Source: Streptomyces sp. WAC08241 (GTDB taxonomy: Bacteria; Actinomycetota; Actinomycetes; Streptomycetales; Streptomycetaceae). From it: a stretch of 64,000 nucleotides of DNA. The translations under genes and the position numbers were made by a program. Position 1 is the stretch's first letter. Each line of letters starts with the position of its first letter. This document shows positions 31,038 through 40,004 of the stretch, in pieces. The notes under the pieces were generated by a model, which was not told where the DNA came from, searched no databases, and was given only the letters and a program-made list of their open reading frames with translations. The DNA lies in contig CP042279.1 in the NCBI GenBank assembly GCA_007858575.1, positions 6,665,001-6,729,000 of the forward strand, in the 5' to 3' direction.

Positions 31038-32351
31038 ATGCGTACAGCCCTGGTGTGGGCGACGGCCCTGGCCGTCGGTATGACGCCGGCGGTGTTCGGG
31101 CGGCGACGGCCGTCGCCGCCCCGGTCCGGGGAGCCGCGGTCCAGGCCGGGACGGGGACGGTGGTCCAGGAGGGCGGCCGGCCGACGTTCCGCGTCGGAAG
31201 CGGCGTCCCGGCGAAGACCACGTTCAAGGTCACGCTGCCGGCCGGCGTGACCGGCCCGGTGAAGGCACGGCTCGTCATGCCCCTGCCGCAAGCGCCGGCG
31301 GACAGCCTCCCGGAGCACGTCGCGCGCGCGTTCACCTCCACGGTCTCGGTGAACGGCTCCCCGGCGGTGCCGGTCGCCTGGGACCTGCCGACCGGCCCCG
31401 GAAGCGGTGACGACCTGAGCCTCGTGCTCGACCTTCCGGCGGTCGAGGCGGCCGGAACGCTGACGTACGCCGTCACGTTCGCCGCGCAGGAGTGGATCTC
31501 CGGGTACGTCGCCCCCGTCCTCGACGGACGCTTCGAGGTGACGGGCGCCTCCACCACGCCGGTGGCGAGCGGCGCGGCCGGGTTCTTCGTCGACCGCGGC
31601 ACCCCGGGCCGGAGCATGCGCGGCGCCCTCCACGCGCGCGACGCGAACGGGGTCCTCTGGCGGTACGAGTCCCTCGGGAAGGACGACAGTTCCCTGACGG
31701 CCCGCGTCCGCGTCGGCGGCGGCTGGGACGCGTACACGCTGATCACTCGGCTCACGCCGACCCGCGCGGACGGCAAGGGCAACCTCCTCGCCCGCGACAA
31801 GGCCGGCGTCCTCTGGTTCCACGAGGGCTCGGGAAACCCCGCGAAGCCGTTCAAGCCGCGCGTCCGGATCAGCGCCGGCTGGAACGACTACACCGCGATC
31901 ACCGGCTACGAGAACGGCATGCTGGCCCGGGACAAGACCGGCGTCCTGTGGAACTTCGAGTACAAGGACAGTTGGCTGTCCCCACGTTCGAGCCGCGCGC
32001 CAGGGTCGGCGGCGGCTGGAACGTCTACACGGCGTGGACGGGGACCAGGGACGGAGTCCTGACCCGCGACACGGCCGGCGTGCTGTGGAAGCACTCCACC
32101 GATCCCGACGGCAGCCGGACGAAGCCCTTCTTCGCACGCGCCCGGGTCGGCGGCGGCTGGAACACCTACAACACGGTCGCGCAGACCCCGGACCTCGGCC
32201 GCTGGACGGGGACGACCTCGTCGCGCTCGACCGGAGCGGCCGGCTCTGGGCCTACGACACCGTGTACTCCGCCGTGGCCCAGGAGGGGCTCCCCACCTCG
32301 ACCCGCAAGCGGATCGGCTGGGGCTGGAACATCTACAACGCGGTGATCTGA
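31038..32351 (+). CDS. Secreted beta-propeller (tachylectin/VCBS-like repeat) protein
   Basis: About 437 residues with a signal peptide (MRTALVWATALAVGMTPAVFG, then an alanine-rich cleavage region). The first ~180 residues form a beta-sandwich-like domain. The rest is five repeats of the form GxLxARDxxGVLWxxE ... RVRVGGGWDAYT, the pattern of FG-GAP/tachylectin-type propeller blades common in Streptomyces secreted proteins. Single losses lie near 31100, 31980 and 32210. ATG 31038 is preferred; GTG 31029 overlaps the MMPL stop. Probably extracellular, perhaps sugar-binding; function unknown. Confidence 0.8.
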
Positions 32352-32396
32352 GCCCCCGGAGGAACCGGAGGAACCGGAGGGGCCGGAGGGACACAA

Positions 32397-32436
32397 GGAG
32401 CGGGCCGGTCCGGGGCACCCCGGACCGGCCCGCTCC
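32397..32436. terminator. Strong bidirectional terminator hairpin
   Basis: A perfect 19-base stem: GGAGCGGGCCGGTCCGGGG, loop CA, and its exact complement. It lies between the propeller gene (+) and the HTH gene (-), 46 bases past the former's stop, after a short GGAGGAACC repeat run. Confidence 0.9.
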
Positions 32437-32451
32437 TCCACGGTGTCCGGG

Positions 32452-32649
32452 TCAGTCGCGACGGGCCCGGTTGCCGGGGCGGCTCGCGACCCAGGCGCGG
32501 ATCGTGTCCGCGTACCAGAAGGGCTTGCCCGACTCGACGTGGTCGGGCGGTGGGAGCAGCCCGTGCTTCCGGTAGGAGCGGACGGTGTCCGGCTGCACCC
32601 GGATGTGCGCCGCGATGTCCTTGTACGTCCAGAGCCTCTTGTCCGTCAT
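32452..32649 (-). CDS. Small MerR/excisionase-like HTH protein
   Basis: A 65-residue protein starting MTDKRLWTYKDIAAHI. RVQPDTVRSYRKHGLLPPPD is a winged-helix/MerR-type recognition helix and GKPFWYADTIRAWVASRPG the wing, as in AlpA/excisionase-like and BldC-like small regulators. The start has GGGAGG 9 bases upstream. No integrase or phage gene is nearby, so it is more likely a small chromosomal regulator. The ~270 bases upstream hold several GTGACG-type words (GTCACGCGCCTGTGAC near 32774) that could be its binding sites. Confidence 0.8.
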   Translation of the reverse strand: MTDKRLWTYKDIAAHIRVQPDTVRSYRKHGLLPPPDHVESGKPFWYADTIRAWVASRPGNRARRD

Positions 32650-32918
32650 GCCTGGCACCTCCCTGCGCACCGCGCAGCGGCGGCGGGGTGCCGTTCGGGG
32701 GCGCTGCGGGTGGGCGTTGGCGATCACTGAGCCTGTGCCCCTGCAACGACCCCTTCAGACGGAGGGAACGGCTGTCACGCGCCTGTGACGGGAAACCCGC
32801 GTAACGGAGAAAAGCGTGACGAAGCCGGGACGCGTGTGACAGAAGTGACGCATCGGGCCGCCGGTGTGTCCCCGTGCGCCGCCCCGGCCCGGAGGGTAAG
32901 GGCGCGGTACGGACCCGG

Positions 32919-33919
32919 TCACACCCCGCAGGAGCGCAGGAAGTCCCGGGTCCGCAGCGCGATCGGGTACGGGGCGTCCGGGTCGCACGGGTACATGTCC
33001 TGCTCGACGATGGCGAAGAGGTCCACGTCCAGGGCGCGGGCGGCGGCGAGCACCGGCTCCAGGGCGGGCACCCCGGCCGGCGGCTCGCACATCACGCCCC
33101 GCGCCACCGCGGGACCGAACGGCGTCCCTCGGCGATCACCTCCGCCAGGACCGCCGGATCGACCTGCTTCAGGTGGAGGTAGCCGATCCGCTCGCCGTAC
33201 GCCTGGATCAGCGCGACGCTGTCCCCGCCGGCGTACGCGTAGTGCCCGGTGTCCAGGCAGAGCGCGACGGCCTCCGGGTCGGTGGCGTCGAGGAAGCGCG
33301 TCACGCTCTCCTCGCCGTCCAGGTGCGTGTCGGCGTGCGGGTGGACCACGATCCGCAGCCCGTACCGCTCGTGCACCTCCCGGCCCAGACGCTCCGTCAG
33401 GCCGGTCAGGTCCCGCCACTGACCGGCGGTCAGGACCGGCTCCTCCAGGACCTCGCCCGTCCGGTCGTCCCGCCAGAACGACGGGATGACGACCAGGTGG
33501 CCCGCCCCCATCGCCTGCGCCAGGGCCGCGTTCTCGGCGACGTGCGCCCAGGTCCGCTCCCAGACGTCCGGGCCGCGGTGCAGGCCGGTGAAGACCGTCC
33601 CCGCCGAGACCCGCAGGCCGCGCCGGGCGGTCTCCTCCGCGAGGACCGCCGGATCGGTGGGCAGATAGCCGTACGGACCGAGCTCGATCCACTCGTACCC
33701 CGCGCCCGCCACCTCGTCGAGGAAGCGCTGCCAGGGCACCTGCCGGGGATCGTCGGGGAACCACACGCCCCACGAGTCGGGAGCGGATCCGACCCGGATC
33801 CGGGACGGCGACGGGGACGAGGTCTGGGAGGACGAGATCTGCGGGGACGAGGTCTGCGGGGACGAGGTCTGCGGGGACGAGGTCTGCGGGGACGAGGTCT
33901 GCGGGGACGGCTCCGTCAT
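32919..33919 (-). CDS. IolE/IolI-like TIM-barrel inosose dehydratase or isomerase
   Basis: About 333 residues. After an odd repetitive tail (SSPQT repeated) the body starts RIRVGSAPDSWGVWFPDDP and runs as an AP_endonuc_2 barrel: ELGPYGYLPTDP, GHLVVIPSFW, VVHPHADTHLD, CLDTGHYAYAGGD, GYLHLKQVD. The His/Asp/Glu pattern is that of sugar isomerases of inositol pathways. One base is missing near 33128. It is divergent from iolC, sharing a promoter region with a palindrome at 33972, so inosose dehydratase (IolE) or isomerase (IolI) is likely. Confidence 0.8.
33816..33905. repeat. 15-base coding tandem repeat, six units
   Basis: GACGAGGTCTGCGGG occurs four times exactly (33846-33905) with two variant copies before it. 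On the minus strand it encodes SSPQT units at the N-terminus of the TIM-barrel protein. The exact copies suggest recent expansion. Confidence 0.9.
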
Positions 33920-33971
33920 GACAGCCACCCTGACCCCGGCCGGGAGCACCGTCAAGCGCGCCGGTGGTCCG

Positions 33972-34016
33972 CATGTCCGGACATGTCGTTGACACCCCCG
34001 GGTAGGGAGTTAGACC
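33972..34016 (+). promoter_or_regulatory. iol promoter with adjacent operator palindrome
   Basis: CATGTCCGGACATG (33972-33985) is a perfect palindrome lying four bases upstream of TTGACA (33989-33994); TAGACC (34011-34016) follows after 16 bases as a likely -10. It serves iolC onward, and the palindrome is a candidate site for an inositol repressor not encoded in this window. Confidence 0.7.
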
Positions 34017-34047
34017 TGGGAACGGGGCCGAGGGCGGAAGGTGGCGC

Positions 34048-35095
34048 GTGGAGACGGAGCCGTACGACCTGATCACCATGGGGCGCCTCGGGGTGGACCT
34101 CTATCCGCTCCAGACCGGCGTCGGGCTCGACCGGGTCGAGAGCTTCGGCAAGTTCCTCGGCGGCTCCCCGGCCAACGTGGCCGTCGCCGCCGCCCGGCTC
34201 GGCCGCCGCACCGCGCTCGTCTCCCGCACCGGCGCCGACCCCTTCGGCACCTTCCTGCACCGGGAGCTGAAGGCCTTCGGCGTGGACGACCGCTGGGTGA
34301 CCGAGGCCGCCGCACATCCCACCCCCGTCACCTTCTGCGAGGTCTTCCCGCCCGACGACTTCCCGCTCTACTTCTACCGGCTGCCCAAGGCCCCCGACCT
34401 GGAGATCCATCCGCACGAGCTGGACCTCGACGCGATCCGCGCCGCCCGGGTCTTCTGGGCCACCGGCACCGGCCTGTGCGCCGAGCCGAGCCGCACCGCG
34501 ACCCTGGAGGCGCTCCGGGCCAGGTCGGAGCACGGGGACGGATACGGGGGCGGCGGGTACGGCGGGGAGGGCGGGGCCGGCCGGGAGGCCACCGTCTTCG
34601 ACCTGGACTGGCGGCCGATGTTCTGGACGGACCCGGCCGAGGCCCGCCCGTACTACGCCGAGGCCCTGCGCCACGCCACCGTCGCCGTCGGCAACCTCGA
34701 CGAGTGCGAGGTCGCGACCGGGGAGCGCGATCCGGAGGCCGCCGCCCGCGCCCTGCTCGCCTCCGACGGCGGCGCCGTCCGGCTCGCCGTCGTCAAGCAG
34801 GGCCCGAAGGGCGTCCTCGCGCTCGCCGCCGACGGCACCCGCGCCGAGGCGCCGCCGCTGCCGGTGGAGGTCGTCAACGGCCTGGGCGCGGGCGACGCGT
34901 TCGGCGGGGCGCTCGTCCACGGCCTCCTCGCCGGCTGGGACCTCGAACGGACCCTGCGCCACGCCAACGCCGCCGGCGCGATCGTCGCGGGCCGGCTCGC
35001 CTGCTCCTCCGCCATGCCGGACCCGGCGGAGATCGCGGAGGCCCTGGCCGGGGCACGGGAACGCTCCGTACGGGAACGCCTCCGGAAAGGGGTAG
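34048..35095 (+). CDS. iolC: 5-dehydro-2-deoxygluconokinase
   Basis: About 350 residues of the PfkB/ribokinase family. The substrate-binding GKFLGGSPANVAVAAARLGR, a mid NLDECEVATGE and the catalytic NGLGAGDAFGGALVHGL with the Asp base are all present. A glycine-rich insertion (GYGGGGYGGEGG) occurs near residue 170. It phosphorylates 5-dehydro-2-deoxygluconate in myo-inositol breakdown. GTG 34048 follows GGAAGG. The stop is taken as TAG 35093-35095, which needs one missing base near the end; iolB begins at 35098. Confidence 0.88.
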
Positions 35096-35097
35096 GG

Positions 35098-35961
35098 ATG
35101 TCCGCCATGAGCCCGAGCCCGAGCCCGCACCCGCACCCCGGGCGTCCCGCCCCCGCCCCCGTCCCTCCACCTCCCCGCCGGGGCCGCCGCCCGGGGCCGT
35201 ACGCGGTCGACGTCGATCCCGCGCGGGCCGGATGGACGTACTCCGCGCTCCGCGTCCTCACCCTCGGGCTGGGGAGACCCACTCCTTCGGGAGCGGGGAT
35301 TCCGAATGGACCGTGCTTCCCCTCGCCGGTGCCTGTAGCGTGCGCGTCGACGGCGAGGTCTTCGAACTCCGGGGCCGCGCGAGCGTGTTCGACGGAGTGA
35401 CCGACTTCGCCTACGTACCGCGCGACGCCCACGCCCAGATCGCCTCCGGCGCGGGGGCCGCTTCGCTTTGGCAGGAGCGAAGTGCGAGCGACGACTCCCC
35501 GCCCGCTACGGTCCCGCGCCGGAGGTTCCCGTCGAGACCCGGGGCAGCGGCGACCGCGCCCGCGAGGTGCGGAACTTCGCCTCCGCCGACGCCTTCGCCT
35601 GCGACCGGCTCATCGCGGTCGAGGTCGTCACGCCCGGCGGCCACTGGTCCTCCTACCCGCCGCACAAGCACGACGAGCACCGCGCCGGCGCCGAGGCCGT
35701 CCTGGAGGAGATCTACTACTACGAGGTCCAAGGGCCGCACGGCCTCGCCTACCAGCGGATCTCGCCCTCCCGGCCCGGCGGCGCCGACCTGCTCGCCGAG
35801 GTCCGCGACGGCGACGCGGTCCTCGTCCCCGACGGCTGGCACGGCCCTCGATCGCCCAGCCGGGCCACGACCTCTACTACCTCAACGTCATGGCGGGCCC
35901 CGGACCCGAACGCGCGTGGAGGATCAGCTTCCACCCGGACCACACGGAGGGGTACGCGTGA
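35098..35961 (+). CDS. iolB: 5-deoxy-glucuronate isomerase
   Basis: About 290 residues of the two-cupin KduI/IolB family. THSFGSGDSEWTVLPLAG starts the first cupin; the second has WSSYPPHKHDEH, EEIYYYEV and LVPDGWHGP with metal-binding His and Glu residues. Breaks lie near 35273, 35462 and 35848. It converts 5-deoxy-glucuronate to 5-dehydro-2-deoxygluconate, the substrate of IolC. An N-terminal Ser/Pro/His-rich tail (about 35 residues) precedes the fold; a later start is possible. Confidence 0.88.
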
Positions 35962-36023
35962 ACGGGAACGAAGGCGTCCGCACGAGCGGCCCCGGCCGTC
36001 CCCGGAGCCCCGCGGAGGCCCGC

Positions 36024-37881
36024 ATGAGCACCGTCCGGCTCACCACCGCCCAGGCCCTCGTCCGCTTCCTCGCCGCCCAGTACACCGAGCGCGACGGCGA
36101 GCGCCGCCGTCTGATCGCCGCCACCTGGGGGATCTTCGGCCACGGGAACGTCGCCGGGATCGGGCAGGCGCTCGTCGAGCACCCGGCGCTCATGCCCTTC
36201 CACCAGGGCCGCAACGAACAGGCCATGGTCCACGCCGCCGTCGGCTACGCCCGCCAGTCCCGCCGCCTCTCCGCGCACGCCGTCACCACCTCCATCGGCC
36301 CCGGCGCCACCAACCTCGTCACCGGCGCCGCCCTCGCCACCGTCAACCACCTGCCCGTCCTGCTCCTCCCCGGCGACACCTTCGCGACCCGGCCCGCCGA
36401 CCCCGTCCTCCAGCAGCTCCAGCTCCCGTACGCGGGGACGTGTCCGTCAACGACTGCCTGCGGCCCGTCTCCGTGTACTTCGACCGGGTCGGCCGCCCCG
36501 AGGCCCTGGTCCCGGCCGCCCTGGAAGCCGTACGGGTCCTCACCGACCCGGCCGCGACCGGCGCCGTGACCCTCGCCCTGCCCCAGGACGTGCAGGCGGA
36601 GGCGTACGACTGGCCCGAGGAGTTCTTCGCCGAGCGGACCTGGCGGGTCTGCCGCCCCGCCCCGACCGGGGCGAACTCGACGCCGCCGTACGGCCGTGCG
36701 GTCCGCCGAGCGGCCCTTGGTCGTCGCGGGCGGCGGGGTGCGGCACAGCGGCGCCGAGGAGGCCCTGCGGACCTTCGCCGAGCGGACCGGCCTGCCCGTC
36801 GCCACCACCCAGGCCGGCAAGGGCGTCCTGCCGTACGACCACCCCTGCGACGTGGGCGGCGTCGGCCACACCGGTACGGAGACCGCCGCCGACCTGGCCC
36901 GTACGGCCGACCTCGTCATCGGCGTCGGCACCCGCCACACCGACTTCACCACCGCCTCCGGCACCCTCTTCCCCGAGGACGCCCGCTTCCTCAACCTCAA
37001 CGTCACCGGCTTCGACGCCCACAAGCAGGCCGCGCTTCCGCTCGTCGCCGACGCCCGGGAGGGGCTGACCGCCCTCACGGAGGCCCTGGGCGACCACCGA
37101 CGGGGCACGGGGAGGTGGGCCGCGTCCAAACGGCGGTGGCAGGAGCGGGTGGACGCCGCCTACGCCGTCCCCGACGAGGACGCCCGCCCCACCCAGACCC
37201 AGGTCCTCGGCGCACTCGACACCCTGGTCGACGCGAGCGACATCCTGATCAACGCCGCCGGATCGCTCCCGGGCGACCTCCACAAGCTGTGGCGGCCCCG
37301 CTCGGCCGACCAGTACCACGTCGAGTACGGTTACTCCTGCATGGGATACGAGATCCCCGCCGCGATCGGCGTCTCCTCGCCGCCCCCGGCCGGCCCGTCT
37401 GGGCGCTCGTCGGGGACGGGACGTACCTGATGAATCCCACCGAGATCGTCACCGCCGTGCAGGAGCGTCTGCCGCTGCGGCTCGTCGTCCTCCAGAACCA
37501 CGGGTACGCCTCCATCGGCGGCCTCTCGGAGGCCGTCGGGGCCGAGCGGTACGGCACCGACTACCGGTACCGGGACGCGGACGGCGGCTTCACCGGACCG
37601 CCGCTCCCCGTCGACCTCGGCGCCAACGCCGCCTCCCTCGGCATGCGGGTGCTGCGCCCCGCACCATCCGTGACCTGCGAGAAGCCCTCGGGGAGGCGCG
37701 GGCGGCGACGGTTCCCACATGTGTCTACGTCGAGACCGAAACGCCCGACACAGTGTCGGGCCCGCCTCCGGCCCCGGCGTGGTGGGATGTGCCCGTGGCC
37801 GAGATCGCGACCCGCAAGGCGGCGGTCGAGGCCCGGGAGGAGTACGACCGGCACGTCACCGCCCGACGCCGCCATCTCTGA
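36024..37881 (+). CDS. iolD: 3D-(3,5/4)-trihydroxycyclohexane-1,2-dione hydrolase (ThDP enzyme)
   Basis: About 620 residues of the ThDP-dependent family. The activating Glu is in HQGRNEQAMVHAAVGYAR; the ThDP/Mg motif is GDGTYLMN with LQNHGYASI after it. It opens the inositol-derived ring. ATG 36024 has GGAGG six bases upstream and gives the usual N-terminus (STVRLTTAQALVRFL); GTG 35958, overlapping the iolB stop, is the alternative. Single losses lie near 36436, 36665, 36700, 37380 and 37660. Confidence 0.9.
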
Positions 37882-37895
37882 AGGAGCATTTCGTC

Positions 37896-39403
37896 ATGAC
37901 GAACACCGTCAAGACCGTCGACCACTGGATCGGTGGCAAGGCCGTCGAGGGCACGTCGGGCAACTGGGGTCCGGTCACCGACCCGGCCACCGGCGCCGTG
38001 ACCACCCGGGTCGCGCTCGCCTCCGTGGAGGAGGTCGACGCGGCGGTGGCCGCCGCCAAGGCCGCCTTCGCCACCTGGGGCACCTCCTCGCTGGCGCAGC
38101 GCACCACGATCCTCTTCAAGTTCCGCGCGCTGCTCGACGCGAACCGCGACGCCATCGCCGAGCTGATCGTCGCCGAGCACGGCAAGGTGCACTCGGACGC
38201 GCTCGGCGAGGTCGCCCGCGGCCTGGAGATCGTCGACCTGGCCTGCGGCATCACCACCCAGCTCAAGGGCGAGCTGTCCACCCAGGTCTCCAACCGCGTG
38301 GACGTGGCGTCGATCCGCCAGCCCGTCGGCGTCGTCGCCGGCATCACGCCCTTCAACTTCCCGGCCATGGTGCCGATGTGGATGTTCCCGATCGCCATCG
38401 CGACCGGCAACACCTTCATCCTCAAGCCGAGCGAGAAGGACCCTCCCCGTCCCTGAAGATCGCCGAGCTGCTCGCCGAGGCCGGTCTGCCGGACGGCGTC
38501 TTCAACGTCCTGCACGGCGACAAGGTGTCCGTGGACCGCCTCCTGGAGCACCCGGACGTGGCGGCGATCTCCTTCGTCGGCTCGACCCCGATCGCGCGGC
38601 ACATCCACACCACCGCCTCCGCCAACGGCAAGCGCGTCCAGGCGCTCGGCGGCGCCAAGAACCACATGCTGGTCCTCCCGGACGCCGACCTCGACGCGGC
38701 GGCCGACGCGGCCGTCTCGGCGGCGTACGGCTCCGCGGGCGAGCGCTGCATGGCGATCTCGGCGGTCGTGGCCGTCGGCTCCATCGGCGACGAGCTGGTG
38801 GACAAGATCCGCGAGCGCGCCGAGAAGATCAAGATCGGCCCCGGCACCGACCCGGCCTCCGAGATGGGCCCGCTCATCACGGCCGTCCACCGCGACAAGG
38901 TCGCCTCCTACGTCCACGGCGCGGCGGACGAGGGCTGCGAGGTCGTCCTCGACGGCACCGGCTACACGGTCGAGGGCCACGAGGACGGCCACTGGATCGG
39001 CTCTCCTCCTCGACCGCGTCCCCACCACGGCCAAGGCCTACCAGGACGAGATCTTCGGCCCGGTCCTCTGCGTGCTGCGCGCCGAGACGTACGAGGAGGG
39101 CCTCGCCCTCATCAACGCCTCGCCGTTCGGCAACGGCACCGCGATCTTCACCCGCGACGGCGGCGCGGCCCGCCGCTTCCAGCTCGAGGTCGAGGCCGGC
39201 ATGGTCGGCGTCAACGTCCCGATCCCGGTCCCGGTGGGCTACCACTCCTTCGGCGGCTGGAAGGACTCGCTCTTCGGCGACCACCACATCTACGGCAACG
39301 ACGGCGTGCACTTCTACACCCGCGGCAAGGTCGTCACCACCCGCTGGCCCGACCCTCCGACGCCCCGGCGGGCGTCGACCTGGGCTTCCCGCGCAACCAC
39401 TGA
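37896..39403 (+). CDS. mmsA: CoA-acylating methylmalonate-semialdehyde dehydrogenase
   Basis: About 502 residues of the ALDH superfamily. GITPFNFPAMVPMWMFP, VGSTPIARHI, ALGGAKNHM, the catalytic cysteine in GSAGERCMAIS and EIFGPVLCVLRA are all typical of MmsA/IolA. It oxidizes malonate semialdehyde to acetyl-CoA as the last inositol step and also serves valine breakdown. It follows iolD by 14 bases with GGAG before ATG 37896. Single C losses near 38443, 39003 and 39355 break the frame. A hairpin follows at 39415. Confidence 0.95.
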
Positions 39404-39414
39404 CGCGGACGGTC

Positions 39415-39451
39415 GGGGCCCCGGACTGCGGCAACCGCACTCCGGGGCCCC
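39415..39451. terminator. Terminator hairpin after mmsA
   Basis: GGGGCCCCGGA pairs with TCCGGGGCCCC, with an inner TGCGG/CCGCA stem. It lies between the convergent mmsA and GNAT genes. Confidence 0.85.
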
Positions 39452-39459
39452 GGGCCACC

Positions 39460-39877
39460 TCACTCAGGGAGCTCCCACCCCAGCATCGCGAACACCCCTC
39501 GTCCGACGCCCCCGCCGACCGGTACGTCGCCAGGGCCGGGGGTTGTCCGTGTCCACGCCGACCCAGGTGCCGTAGCAGCCGCGTTCCCGGGCCGCCGCCA
39601 GGAGGGCCTCCGTCAGGGCGCGGCCCGTGCCGCGGCGGCGGTGCGCCTCGTCCACGGACAGTTCGTAGAGGCACATCTCCGTGCCCTTGTCCGGGTGGGT
39701 CATCTCGACCCCGGACACGAACCCGGCCGGGAAGCCGTCCGCCGTGTAGGCGATCAGCATCAGGTGGCCCGGCGCCGCCAGGAAGCGGGCCGCCCACTCC
39801 TCCCGCGCCGGGCCGTCGTAGAGGTGCTCCGCCGCGACCAGCTCGGCCACCGTCGTCGCCCGCCGGATCTCGATCAC
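39460..39877 (-). CDS. GNAT acetyltransferase, AAC(3)-I-like
   Basis: About 140 residues on the minus strand, starting at GTG 39877 after GGGAGG. The fold is seen in IEIRRATTVAELVAAEHLYDGPA, the acetyl-CoA loop AHRRRGTGRALTEAL and YGTWVGVDTDNPAL. The arrangement YELSVDEAHRRRGTG plus VDTDNPAL resembles the AAC(3)-I branch of GNATs. Breaks lie near 39535 and 39490. Substrate unknown; an aminoglycoside or other amine is possible but not shown. Confidence 0.8.
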
Positions 39878-40004
39878 GTTTCCTCCCGGGATCCTCGTAC
39901 CGCGCCCGCGGTACGCGGACCGTACTCCGTACGACCCCAGGAGGTGCGGGACCTCCGTCTTTCGGGAGCCGCGGTCCACAGGGGCGCCGCTTAGGCTCGG
40001 GACC

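Noticed and set aside
32452..32649. Excisionase of an integrated element
   Set aside because: No integrase, attachment site or phage genes nearby; the product also fits small chromosomal regulators.
35468..39403. A ~1300-residue protein spanning iolB to mmsA
   Set aside because: It is an artefact of frameshifts plus lack of stops in GC-rich DNA; three separate known enzymes with their own start sites account for the region.
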